Shown here piece after piece: positions 6,020 through 11,671 of a DNA stretch of 23,686 bases. The notes beneath the pieces were generated by a model. The model did not search any database. It was not told the DNA's origin and saw only the letters and a list, made by a program, of their open reading frames with translations. Both the position numbers and the translations under genes were made by a program. How positions within the stretch are numbered: the first letter of the stretch is position 1; every line of letters begins with the position of its first letter. This DNA comes from a virus: IMG/VR virus record IMGVR_UViG_3300044613_001624, positions 1 to 23,686 of that record; one strand, 5' to 3'.

Positions 6020-6324
6020 GTAGGGAAGTGTTTATCTATATTCTCTTTCATATCCTGATAGCTTCCTGATCTAGTAGCTACATCCTTAAACCATTGCTTC
6101 TCAAACTTATTCCTCACCCGTATTTCATCTTGAAGCATCAAGGTAGTACCTTTCACTTCATAATCCATTATATTAATTAAATTAATATACTTTTTTTGTA
6201 AGGAGTACAGCCTCTTGAGATTCACTTCCATCAAAGCCCAATTCTTAGTTTGTTGTGCCTGTACTATCATGCCCCAAATATCCCTATTAAGGTCATTCAT
6301 TTTCTGTAGATCTTCCGCTTTCAT
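6016..6324 (-). CDS. Small replication-accessory candidate
   Basis: 102 residues from the ATG at 6324, which comes one base after the stop of the DUF6291-like gene. The frame is open back to 6408, but that would overlap the upstream gene by 83 bases, so I take the coupled start. The product is mostly helical and basic, with MIVQAQQTKNWALMEVNLKR and KFEKQWFKDVATRSGSYQDM. No nucleotide-binding motif is present. Its position between a phage replication protein and the helicase, with overlapping ends, makes a helicase loader or bridging factor plausible. This rests on position only. Confidence 0.65.
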   Translation of the reverse strand: MKAEDLQKMNDLNRDIWGMIVQAQQTKNWALMEVNLKRLYSLQKKYINLINIMDYEVKGTTLMLQDEIRVRNKFEKQWFKDVATRSGSYQDMKENIDKHFPT

Positions 6325-6325
6325 C

Positions 6326-6976
6326 TTACCACCAATTGTTTTCAATAGTTGACTTAGGATATTTAGGTGGTTGTACTTCTGTACTTCCGCTGTATCCTGT
6401 ACTTGCATTATTCTTCAGGTAGAGATTGAATGAGTTCTGTGCTTTACCTATAGTCATGGCTTCTCCTTCCTTTAGGATCTTCCAATTCTTGAAGGCTTCC
6501 TTGATCTTCTTTTCATCTAGGTTATATATCTCCTGCATTCTATTAAAGAATGGTCTATGCATTGGCTTTTCCTTTGCCATCTCTACCTCTACTTCATCCA
6601 AAGAAATCAAAGTCTCTTTATTTATATCATTTACATTACCATTAACATTTACATTAACAGCTAGATTTGCTACATCATTTGTAGCATTGCTAGGTTTTGC
6701 TAGACTTTGCTTAGCATTGCTAGACTTTGCTAGACCTCCCTTCTTTCCTGCCTCTGCCCTTTGCTCTTTCTTTTCATCCCACATCTTCAAATCTCTTTTC
6801 AATTGAGTCTTGATAGGAAGGAATGCTACCTTCAATAGCTTATCCTCTGTGATGGGATCTTCATCATTCACATAGCTGAATATGTGCTTGATCAACTTAC
6901 CTGCATCTTCATCTGAAAGTTCATCAAAAACTTCCCTTTGATCTGTGTACAAAACGAATGATTTTTTACCCTGCAT
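6326..6976 (-). CDS. DUF6291-like phage replication protein
   Basis: 216 residues. The N-terminal 80 match the phage DUF6291 pattern: KSFVLYTDQREVFDELSDED, then AGKLIKHIFSYVND, a Pro/Asp turn, AFLPIKTQLKRDLKMWDE and a basic RAEAGKKGG. A low-complexity linker follows (about 84-118), including SNAKQSLAKPSNA and VNVNVNGNVND, encoded by short DNA repeats. The C-terminal part (about 135-200) resembles helical replication-initiator tails, with EAFKNWKILKEG and NSFNLYLKN. Such proteins sit just before the phage helicase and are thought to help start replication. It begins after a 126-base leader that contains two hairpins, one a terminator, so its expression may be controlled by attenuation. Confidence 0.75.
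   Translation of the reverse strand: MQGKKSFVLYTDQREVFDELSDEDAGKLIKHIFSYVNDEDPITEDKLLKVAFLPIKTQLKRDLKMWDEKKEQRAEAGKKGGLAKSSNAKQSLAKPSNATNDVANLAVNVNVNGNVNDINKETLISLDEVEVEMAKEKPMHRPFFNRMQEIYNLDEKKIKEAFKNWKILKEGEAMTIGKAQNSFNLYLKNNASTGYSGSTEVQPPKYPKSTIENNWW
6682..6733. repeat. Short in-gene repeats encoding the linker
   Basis: tagcattgctag occurs at 6682-6693 and 6712-6723, exactly ten codons apart. gctagactttgct occurs at 6699-6711 and 6719-6731. They encode the SNAKQSLAKPSNA part of the linker in the replication protein and probably arose by slippage or duplication. Confidence 0.75.
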
Positions 6977-6983
6977 TTTTGAA

Positions 6984-7019
6984 AATAAAAAAGCCCAACA
7001 GGTGGTAGACTGTCGGGCT
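6984..7019 (-). terminator. Intrinsic terminator in the replication leader
   Basis: On the minus strand AGCCCGACAG (7019-7010) pairs with CTGTTGGGCT (7001-6992): ten pairs, one of them G-U, with an 8-base loop. A run of six T follows directly. The U-tract ends about 8 bases before the start codon of the DUF6291-like gene, so the terminator lies inside its 5' leader. The loop is complementary over seven bases to the loop of the hairpin at 7039-7072. Confidence 0.75.
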
Positions 7020-7038
7020 AGGTTGAAATAAACCTTTT

Positions 7039-7072
7039 GGAATCATGCTTGCTACCACACAGGAATGATTCT
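7039..7072 (-). promoter_or_regulatory. Leader hairpin with a loop complementary to the terminator loop
   Basis: GAATCAT (7040-7046) pairs with ATGATTC (7065-7071), extended by one G-U pair, with an 18-base loop. The loop contains ctaccac (7052-7058), the exact reverse complement of gtggtag (7002-7008) in the terminator loop. The two hairpins could form a kissing complex, or the upstream strand could invade and open the terminator. Confidence 0.5.
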
Positions 7073-7102
7073 TGAATACACGAATATAATACTTTTTTTC
7101 AA

Positions 7103-7252
7103 TTATCCTACTAGAGAGCGTTTTTTTAATTGATTAAAAATGCACATATAACTCACCCCCATCTCCATAGCTATCACCTTTGTAGGAACTCGATCCTGCC
7201 ATTTTTCAAAGATGACTATCTTCTCGTATTCTGTTAGGTTTCTCCTTCTCAT
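7103..7252 (-). CDS. Small helix-turn-helix protein
   Basis: A 49-residue gene. The ATG at 7252 overlaps the stop of the winged-helix gene upstream (ATGA). The product begins MRRRNLTEYEKIVIFEKW, an N-terminal helix typical of small transcriptional regulators. VPTKVIAMEMGVSYMCIFNQ (about 22-41) then reads as a helix-turn-helix with the Gly turn, ending in a basic tail, KKRSLVG. It probably binds DNA. It is the last of several small DNA-binding proteins in a row and precedes the structured leader of the replication genes, which could be a target. Confidence 0.65.
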   Translation of the reverse strand: MRRRNLTEYEKIVIFEKWQDRVPTKVIAMEMGVSYMCIFNQLKKRSLVG

Positions 7253-7455
7253 TTGTTCAGGTAGTATTTGGCTATTCGCTTATCATTTACATTTACCATG
7301 TCGGTGATGATGTCTAGTCCTTCTTCCCGAAGGTTAGATATCCTTGCTGATAGCCTGAAGCAGCCGAACATATTCAAGGCATCTAGTTGAGTGATCGAGT
7401 AGCCATTCAATAGCCACCCCTTGATCAATGCAGTCTGTGAGTCGGTAGATTTCAT
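7249..7455 (-). CDS. Winged-helix DNA-binding protein (HTH_39-like)
   Basis: 68 residues from the ATG at 7455, which overlaps the upstream stop (ATGA). The frame is open eight codons further, but that would cost the coupling. SITQLDALNMFGCFRLSARISNLREEGLDI matches the small winged-helix family in phages where a -xxDAL-xxFGC-xRLxARIxxLR- core forms the recognition helix and the EGLxI strand begins the wing. The C-terminal DKRIAKYYL completes the fold. Likely a phage regulator or DNA-processing accessory; the operator is unknown. Confidence 0.8.
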   Translation of the reverse strand: MKSTDSQTALIKGWLLNGYSITQLDALNMFGCFRLSARISNLREEGLDIITDMVNVNDKRIAKYYLNK

Positions 7456-7757
7456 AGGCTTGAAATAAATTTCTTGCACTCATTTAGATTGATATTGAAT
7501 TCTTCCTCTGTGATCTCCTTGTAGTTCTCAGCCTTGACCACATACTGAACATAGCGGATATTCTCCACCCGTATGCTAGGGAATAACTCTAGACTAAAAA
7601 TAGTATCCTTTCGGTTCGGGTAGTAGGTTACAGCTAGTACTGTCTTTTCATCTAGCAGTTTGTATAAAGACCAATCATGAATAGTGAAGTATTTAGAGAG
7701 TGTGAATTCACCTTCTACTTCTACGGATTTTAGGATTTTGATTTTTAGATTCTCCAT
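7452..7757 (-). CDS. Hypothetical early protein
   Basis: 101 residues, with alternating beta-type segments and an acidic C-terminal helix (EITEEEFNINLNECKKF). The middle contains IRVENIRYVQYVV, which resembles the RIEDIAYVQELV segment in the protein ending the late operon (11425-11670). The similarity is short and may reflect a shared fold only. It starts with ATG 7757 after a leader of repeated CCAAAA words. No function is assigned. It heads the coupled pair with the winged-helix gene. Confidence 0.65.
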   Translation of the reverse strand: MENLKIKILKSVEVEGEFTLSKYFTIHDWSLYKLLDEKTVLAVTYYPNRKDTIFSLELFPSIRVENIRYVQYVVKAENYKEITEEEFNINLNECKKFISSL

Positions 7758-7779
7758 TTTGGATTTTGGTTTTTGGTGT

Positions 7780-7881
7780 TTAGATTAATTTAAGACCTAG
7801 CATATAGCCAAGTGCAAAGATGGGAGATAGTGCAAGGATCGTGTAGATGATTCTGCCCGTGATCTGAAGTGCTTTTTTCAT
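7780..7881 (-). CDS. Very small single-helix membrane protein
   Basis: 33 codons: MKKALQITGRIIYTILALSP is a basic start running into a hydrophobic helix (about 11-31), with LKLI at the end. It fills the gap between a tandem-HTH gene and the gene at 7757. A promoter-like site 35 bases upstream and a lysine-rich start favour a real gene, but the length leaves doubt. Function unknown. Confidence 0.5.
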   Translation of the reverse strand: MKKALQITGRIIYTILALSPIFALGYMLGLKLI

Positions 7882-7915
7882 GCTGTTTTTTATTGGGTTA
7901 GTGTTTTAGAATGCA

Positions 7916-7945
7916 CGAATCTAAACAATAGTTTAGAATAAACAA
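7916..7945 (-). promoter_or_regulatory. Candidate promoter with an overlapping inverted repeat
   Basis: The minus strand reads TTG (7945-7943), 19 bases, then TAGATTCG (7923-7916), one base off TAnnTTTG. The spacer and -7 box are covered by a 7-4-7 inverted repeat, tctaaac-aata-gtttaga (7920-7937), and by two aaacaata direct repeats (7923-7930 and 7940-7947). The inverted repeat is placed as an operator would be. It would drive the 33-codon gene and the genes after it. Confidence 0.5.
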
Positions 7946-7950
7946 TATTT

Positions 7951-8280
7951 TCAACAAAATTTTTGAATAATTTTTTTATCTGTAGCCTCCTTGATCAGAT
8001 CTCCTACTAGCTTTTCTTTGACTTCTAGGTCTTCTGCTATCTCTTTCTTAGTGTATCCCCAACAGGCTAGGGTCACTACCCTGTTCACTAGTTCCCTAGG
8101 CATCTCATTCACTAGATTAGATCTAGGGTTATTTGAAGACACCCCTAGGATCACATACAGGATGTAGTTCACTACTGCCAATCTCACACCCATGATCTCA
8201 GATATCTGATGCTTGGTATGTCCTTGGGTGTATAGTTCCCGTACTAAAGGAACTAGGCTTTCATGTTTACAAGTTGCCAT
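7951..8280 (-). CDS. Protein with two helix-turn-helix motifs
   Basis: 109 residues holding two similar DNA-binding units. The first is LVRELYTQGHTKHQISEIMG plus VRLAVVNYIL (about 13-42). The second is RVVTLACWGYTKKEIAEDLE plus VKEKLVGDLIKEA (about 67-99). Each has the helix, short turn with Gly, and recognition helix of resolvase- or sigma-region-4-like motifs. A tandem arrangement lets one chain contact two half-sites. It is probably an early regulator, and it sits immediately upstream of a promoter carrying a suitable inverted repeat, so autoregulation is possible. ATG 8280 lies inside the end of the small upstream gene, a 28-base overlap. Confidence 0.75.
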   Translation of the reverse strand: MATCKHESLVPLVRELYTQGHTKHQISEIMGVRLAVVNYILYVILGVSSNNPRSNLVNEMPRELVNRVVTLACWGYTKKEIAEDLEVKEKLVGDLIKEATDKKIIQKFC

Positions 8281-8399
8281 ATTCTTTCAAAGGTTTCATT
8301 GAAGGGTAGCTTCTCAGTTTGGTAGGTAGACTTCACCCCCTTAGGGGCTAGGTCTCCAGGTCTTTTGATGAATTTTCCTAGGTATAGATAGTTGCTCAT
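8253..8399 (-). CDS. Small hypothetical protein
   Basis: A 48-residue gene filling the gap after the Gp157-like gene. Its ATG at 8399 overlaps that gene's stop (ATGA), which is the main evidence. The product is MSNYLYLGKFIKRPGDLAPK followed by a KSTYQTEKLPFNETFERIWQ segment. It runs 28 bases into the tandem-HTH gene. No family recognised. Confidence 0.6.
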   Translation of the reverse strand: MSNYLYLGKFIKRPGDLAPKGVKSTYQTEKLPFNETFERIWQLVNMKA

Positions 8400-8878
8400 T
8401 TGATTGATAGGTTGAAGTTTTCTACTAGTCTAGCACCAAAGACATTCTCCCCTTTTTTGATAGCTTCTTTTATCGCCATCTTATCGGCAGTCACTACATT
8501 CTTCACATTCTGAAAAGAAGTAGGAAGGGCTTCTACTACATCTACCTCCACGGCTTCGGATCTTCTTAAAGAGATCTTGAATAGGGGTGATTCTATCTTC
8601 TCGATTCCGCTTACTAGCATGGCTTTCTTGAGGCTTTCTGTTAGCCATGTGACCTTCTTATCCCTGCTTTCTTTCATCGCCTTGAGTCGCTTGATTTCGG
8701 CATCTATTTGATCACTCTCACTTTGGTAGTTGGCTATGACCTTAGCGTAGTTTATACCCTTGCTCTGTAGCTGCTCCTGATTGATCAGCAGTTCCTGCTC
8801 TAGTTCAGGTGTTAGTTCTTCAGTTTCAAGAAGCGCAGCTAGATACTGCGCCTCCTGGGTGATTTGGTAGAGATTCAT
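8396..8878 (-). CDS. Gp157-like siphovirus protein
   Basis: 160 residues from the ATG at 8878, which overlaps the upstream stop (ATGA); the frame extends to a TTG at 8890. The N-terminal 85 residues form a long helical region: MNLYQITQEAQYLAALLETE, then ESDQIDAEIKRLKAMKESRD, then VTWLTESLKKAML. The C-terminal part ESPLFKISLRRSEAVEVD with VTADKMAIKEAIKKGENVFG and a final strand matches the Siphovirus Gp157 family, described in phages with ERF or other annealing proteins. A role in recombination or resistance to host defence has been proposed for the family. Here it stands two genes from the ERF protein in the same operon. Confidence 0.85.
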   Translation of the reverse strand: MNLYQITQEAQYLAALLETEELTPELEQELLINQEQLQSKGINYAKVIANYQSESDQIDAEIKRLKAMKESRDKKVTWLTESLKKAMLVSGIEKIESPLFKISLRRSEAVEVDVVEALPTSFQNVKNVVTADKMAIKEAIKKGENVFGARLVENFNLSIK

Positions 8879-9210
8879 AGTTCGCTCCAAGTTGGTTTTA
8901 ATACCTTGTATCCTTTTGCCTTCAAGATGTTGATCATGTCTTCATCTGATAGTTCAGCCTTGACAGGAGCAGGTTCTACTGCCTCCACCTTCAAAGGGAT
9001 TTCAATCTGTACTTCTTTCTTTTTCCATAGGAACTTATTAATCCTGTCGCTATTGTTTAGCAGGAATGAAAGATGATAGTCACTCTTGATCTCTTCTTTT
9101 CTGATGCCTGTCTTCCGTAGCTTACCTAGGAATTTGTGACTTGAGAAAACGAAAGGCATTGAACTCATAGCCTTGCTGTAGAATTCTGCTGTGTTTGAAT
9201 TGTTTTTCAT
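8875..9210 (-). CDS. Hypothetical protein of the recombination operon
   Basis: 111 residues. The N-terminal half contains KFLGKLRKTGIRKEEIKSDY and a basic WKKKEVQIEI segment. After an Ala/Pro/Glu linker comes SDEDMINILKAKGYKVLKPT (about 87-106), a compact C-terminal unit of the 'xLKxxGYKVxKP' kind seen at the end of several phage early proteins. It starts with ATG 9210 after a leader of three ACCAAA-type repeats and lies between the ERF and Gp157-like genes, so a recombination accessory role is possible. Confidence 0.65.
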   Translation of the reverse strand: MKNNSNTAEFYSKAMSSMPFVFSSHKFLGKLRKTGIRKEEIKSDYHLSFLLNNSDRINKFLWKKKEVQIEIPLKVEAVEPAPVKAELSDEDMINILKAKGYKVLKPTWSEL

Positions 9211-9236
9211 TTTGATTTTTGGTTTTGGTTTTGGTT

Positions 9237-9788
9237 TTAAATAAGTCCTTCAATAATTTCTTTTTGATCCTTTGATAAGGTGTACTTTTTTAGTGCCTCC
9301 TTGGCTGTCTTCTGCTGATCAGGTGTACCATTCAAGTATTGAACTATGCCTGCGAACTGCGCTTCTGTAGGTGCTACCTTTGCAGGTGCAGGTGCTTGTC
9401 TCAAAGGCTTCATTGCTGCCTCTGCATCATCATCTGAGATGGCTAGGTTAAGGACTGAAGTCAATCCGTACCTTCGAGCATAAGACAGGGCACTACCCTG
9501 TGCCTGTGGATCGTTCTGCCGTACTACCTGAAGTGTGTAGGTAGCTGATAAATACTCCCCACTATCAGCATGAATCAGCATAGTGGTGAGACCATCCCCA
9601 TCAGGGAACTGTGATATCACAAGCCCTGCCTTCTCCATTGGTTCAGAGATCTCTGTGATGATGTGCGGAAGGCTTGCGTAGTTTGACTTGAAGAAGGGGT
9701 TCTTAGCATCCTTAGAGATGCGCCCTACCATAGCGTGAAACTTGGCTAGTCCTTGGGTTAGGTTTTGAATACTCGGTGATCTTTCCAT
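9237..9788 (-). CDS. ERF-family single-strand annealing protein
   Basis: 183 residues from ATG 9788, the first ATG, preceded by the AACCAAATG leader; a TTG at 9824 would overlap the gene upstream. The ERF core is clear: LTQGLAKFHAMVGRISKDAKNPFF then SNYASLPHIITEISEPMEKAG (Ka/NYasL block), VISQFPDGDGLTTMLIHADS, and QAQGSALSYARRYGLTSVLN with the Gs-x-ltYarRY signature, followed by SDDDAEAA. A Pro/Ala linker leads to a small C-terminal helical domain. ERF proteins anneal complementary single strands and allow phage genome recombination and circularisation, often with an exonuclease or resolvase. The RusA-like enzyme downstream is a natural partner. Confidence 0.92.
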   Translation of the reverse strand: MERSPSIQNLTQGLAKFHAMVGRISKDAKNPFFKSNYASLPHIITEISEPMEKAGLVISQFPDGDGLTTMLIHADSGEYLSATYTLQVVRQNDPQAQGSALSYARRYGLTSVLNLAISDDDAEAAMKPLRQAPAPAKVAPTEAQFAGIVQYLNGTPDQQKTAKEALKKYTLSKDQKEIIEGLI

Positions 9789-9807
9789 TTGGTTTGTGTA
9801 TTTGGTT

Positions 9808-10062
9808 TTAGTAGTTTCTTTCAATTTCTAGTTCTAGTTCCATAAGCATGGATCTAGTAGGTACTACCTCAAAGCCGTGTTCATAGGATGACAGGCTTCT
9901 AGTATAGTCTATGGTGATTTGCATCTCCCCATAGGCAGGGGCAAATTCACTTTCATCTTCCCCTGTGTGTTCAATGGTGTAGTCTCCTATCCATAGATAG
10001 TCTTGACCTTCGTAGGTGAATGTGATCTCTTGATCGAAGAAGTTTTCTGAATCGTAGTTCAT
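9808..10062 (-). CDS. Conserved acidic phage protein, function unknown
   Basis: 84 residues, strongly acidic and beta-rich: FDQEITFTYEGQDYLWIGDY, then FAPAYGEMQITIDYTRSLSS, then a C-terminal MELELEIERNY helix. From memory this looks like a conserved small protein that precedes recombination genes in Bacteroidota phages, but no activity is known to me. Its acidity and size would also fit a DNA-mimic or inhibitor, which is only speculation. ATG 10062 follows a run of A on the coding strand. Confidence 0.65.
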   Translation of the reverse strand: MNYDSENFFDQEITFTYEGQDYLWIGDYTIEHTGEDESEFAPAYGEMQITIDYTRSLSSYEHGFEVVPTRSMLMELELEIERNY

Positions 10063-10076
10063 TTTTTTTAGGGTTT

Positions 10077-10096
10077 AAAGTAAAGCCCCGAAGGGC
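10077..10096 (-). terminator. Small UUCG-loop hairpin terminator
   Basis: On the minus strand GCCC-TTCG-GGGC (10096-10085) forms a stem with the stable C(UUCG)G loop, followed by TTTACTTT. It lies six bases after the stop at 10103. The short stem and interrupted T-run suggest partial termination, letting some transcripts continue into the recombination genes. Confidence 0.5.
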
Positions 10097-10102
10097 ATTT
10101 TA

Positions 10103-10321
10103 TTAAAATCTTTGTTGTATTCTAATTGCCTGTTCCAATCCTGTAAGAACTTTGCATTCTTTTGGCTGCTTAGGGAAGTATACTTCTTTCCAAAAATAAT
10201 CTAGGTAGATACAAGCATGAAATGATTTGCCATTTTTAGTGTAAAGTACTTTAGCATTAAAGTTTTCACCTTCTAGTTCTCCGAAATAATTTAAGTTTAG
10301 GATAGTGATTTGAGTTGTCAT
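10103..10321 (-). CDS. Hypothetical early protein
   Basis: 72 residues, beta-rich at the start (MTTQITILNLNYFGELEGEN) with aromatic residues in YLDYFWKEVYFPKQP and a C-terminal helix, LTGLEQAIRIQQRF. It is the first gene of the leftward early region, read from the promoter-like site at 10357-10386 with a leader of about 29 bases that ends CATAACCAAAAGACACC. No family recognised. Confidence 0.65.
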   Translation of the reverse strand: MTTQITILNLNYFGELEGENFNAKVLYTKNGKSFHACIYLDYFWKEVYFPKQPKECKVLTGLEQAIRIQQRF

Positions 10322-10356
10322 GGTGTCTTTTGGTTATGTGTGACTGATTGGTGATA

Positions 10357-10386
10357 CAAGAATACAACTTATTTCTTAAAATACAA
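10357..10386 (-). promoter_or_regulatory. Candidate leftward early promoter
   Basis: The minus strand reads TTG (10386-10384), 19 bases, then TATTCTTG (10364-10357), one mismatch to TAnnTTTG. It lies in the 147-base divergent gap 10322-10468 between the leftward early genes and the rightward island. I see no equally good promoter for the plus strand in this gap, which is very A/T-rich. Confidence 0.5.
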
Positions 10387-10468
10387 TACCTAACTAAAAA
10401 TATTTTAGACAAAATCTTAGATTTTTTTCAAGCCTATCTTTTTTAGCCTATAACTTGCAAATAAAAAC

Positions 10469-10720
10469 ATGGAAGAATCAGAGATCTTGAACCCCTTTGG
10501 ATATGGCAAAGCCTCCAAGGTTATGGATGAAAACCGCAAGCCTACGGAATGGTGGATAGATTACATTTCTATCAATCAAGTAATAGCAGAGAATGAATTC
10601 TACATCCTATTTGAAGATGGCTGCCTAGTAAAGAAGGGAAAGTCAAAGTTTCAAAGCAGTCAATACCTGAAAGGGGATAGGTTCAGATCCTTCAAGGAGT
10701 TCCATGAATCAGCAGGCTAA
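10469..10720 (+). CDS. Hypothetical protein, first of the plus-strand island
   Basis: 83 residues: MEESEILNPFGYGKASKVMD, then WWIDYISINQVIAENEFYIL, then a basic KKGKSKFQSSQYLKGDRFRS. The aromatic, beta-type middle and basic end are compatible with a small nucleic-acid or protein-binding fold. It starts after a CAAATAAAAAC leader. The gene runs opposite to everything around it, so its group is controlled separately from both the early and late transcripts. Confidence 0.65.
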   Translation: MEESEILNPFGYGKASKVMDENRKPTEWWIDYISINQVIAENEFYILFEDGCLVKKGKSKFQSSQYLKGDRFRSFKEFHESAG

Positions 10721-10799
10721 ATCCTTCTTGAGAGTAGTAGGCTTATCTCTTATCTTTGCCTTGATCATTATAGCCATTTATGAATACCTTATCACATGA
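10704..10799 (+). CDS. Very small membrane protein
   Basis: 31 codons: MNQQAKSFLRVVGLSLIFAL followed by IIIAIYEYLIT. It is a single hydrophobic helix (about 10-27) after a short basic head. It overlaps the previous gene by 17 bases and its stop overlaps the next ATG (ATGA). That coupling at the 3' end and the coherent membrane helix are the grounds for calling it. Function unknown. Confidence 0.55.
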   Translation: MNQQAKSFLRVVGLSLIFALIIIAIYEYLIT

Positions 10800-11059
10800 A
10801 TGATTTTTCACATCTAGTATCTGCCTATCTCCTAGAAATCCGTGAACTCCTGATCAACAAAAATATCAAGTACGGGAACTCAGCCCTTGAACCCCTAGGT
10901 GTGTTCTCTCAGATGTCTGCAAAAGAAGGACTACTGATCAGGATAGATGACAAACTGAAGCGGATCAAAAACGGAAGCCTAGAAAAGGATGATGAAGATG
11001 TCATCAATGATCTGATAGGCTACCTAGTCCTTCTCAAGATTCTTGATAAAGTAAAGTAG
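10796..11059 (+). CDS. DUF1599-like (nucleotide-modification-associated) protein
   Basis: 87 residues. ELLINKNIKYGNSALEPLGVF (about 17-37), then GLLIRIDDKLKRIKNG (45-60), then EDVINDLIGYLVLLKIL (67-83) follow the K-x-x-YGNSaL...RIDDKlxRI...EDtxxDLiGYlxLL pattern. That pattern belongs to the DUF1599/nucleotide-modification-associated family, a helical fold related to MazG-type nucleotide pyrophosphohydrolases. The acidic pairs in IDDK and EDVINDL would bind metal. A role in adjusting the nucleotide pool for phage DNA synthesis or modification is likely but not proven. It is coupled to the 31-codon gene upstream. Confidence 0.8.
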   Translation: MNDFSHLVSAYLLEIRELLINKNIKYGNSALEPLGVFSQMSAKEGLLIRIDDKLKRIKNGSLEKDDEDVINDLIGYLVLLKILDKVK

Positions 11060-11132
11060 AGTTTACAAAAAGGGGGTAAAATGTAAGATATCCTACACAT
11101 TAAAGAGAAAAATTAAACTTAATGAATGAAAT

Positions 11133-11345
11133 ATGAGTCCTGATATCACCATGTGCCTAGGGACAAAATGTCCCTACAAAGAAGGATGCTATAGATTCAC
11201 CGCCAAGCCTAGTGAATATCAGTCCTACTTCATGACCCCACCATTCAAAGATGGAAAATGTGAGATGTATTGGGGTGATATTCAATCTGATATTTGGAAT
11301 CAACTCAAGGATATCATGAGAGATGAAAGTGAAAATAATATTTAA
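11133..11345 (+). CDS. Small cysteine-rich protein, possible zinc-binding
   Basis: 70 residues. MCLGTKCPYKEGCYRFTAKP (7-26) with Cys8, Cys13 and Cys19, then SYFMTPPFKDGKCEMYWGDI (about 31-50) with a fourth Cys, gives a four-cysteine arrangement that could bind one zinc. The C-P-x-K-x-x-C-Y-R and P-P-x-x-x-x-x-C signature recurs in small phage proteins of unknown role. It is separated from the previous gene by a 73-base A/T-rich gap and ends the plus-strand island. Confidence 0.7.
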   Translation: MSPDITMCLGTKCPYKEGCYRFTAKPSEYQSYFMTPPFKDGKCEMYWGDIQSDIWNQLKDIMRDESENNI

Positions 11346-11366
11346 ATAAAAAAAAGGAATAGAAGC

Positions 11367-11425
11367 GTAGACAACTTGTCTACACTTGGTAAAAATTCAT
11401 GCAGTTATTCGGTAAAAATCCGAAT
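11367..11425. terminator. Convergent transcription end with two hairpins
   Basis: Rightward genes end at 11345 and the leftward late operon ends at 11425, so both must stop here. Two hairpins lie in the gap: gtagaca-act-tgtctac (11367-11383, 7 bp) and attcgg-taaaaat-ccgaat (11407-11425, 6 bp). Neither is followed directly by a long T-run on either strand; for the minus strand a run of eight T begins about ten bases after the first hairpin. Probable but not textbook terminators. Confidence 0.45.
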
Positions 11426-11670
11426 TAGTCTAGCATTCCTTCCTGATCTAGGTGCAGAAGTTCATCTCTGATCTCCTGGTAGCTACCCCTGATCAAGCAG
11501 GAAGATTTGTCATAGAAGTACATGACCTGTATATCATTCACCAATTCCTGAACATAGGCGATATCCTCTATCCTAACCATTCGCCTCACAAATTCATGCT
11601 TGACATCTAGCCCTAGTTCCTGCCAATCCATTGTACTACCTGCAAGCATGACATCAATCTCAATCCACAT
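11425..11670 (-). CDS. Hypothetical protein, last of the late operon
   Basis: 81 residues from the ATG at 11670, one base after the stop of the upstream gene; a GTG eight codons earlier would overlap it. The product is acidic, with VRRMVRIEDIAYVQELVNDI in the middle and SYQEIRDELLHLDQEG at the end. The first of these resembles a segment of the early protein at 7452-7757. It follows the lysis genes, but no lysis feature is seen in it. Confidence 0.6.
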   Translation of the reverse strand: MWIEIDVMLAGSTMDWQELGLDVKHEFVRRMVRIEDIAYVQELVNDIQVMYFYDKSSCLIRGSYQEIRDELLHLDQEGMLD

Positions 11671-11671
11671 A

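Noticed and set aside
6426-6806. A 126-codon plus-strand frame opposite the replication gene
   Set aside because: Low-complexity Phe/Ser/Leu sequence mirroring the Lys/Asn-rich gene; isolated on the wrong strand.
7074-7105. A promoter for the replication genes (TATATTCG near 7080)
   Set aside because: The -7 box is one base off consensus, but no TTG lies 17-23 bases upstream, so I did not list it as a feature.
7920-7937. The inverted repeat as a terminator for the tandem-HTH gene
   Set aside because: It is not GC-rich and has no T-run after it, and it sits within a promoter-like site, so an operator is more likely.
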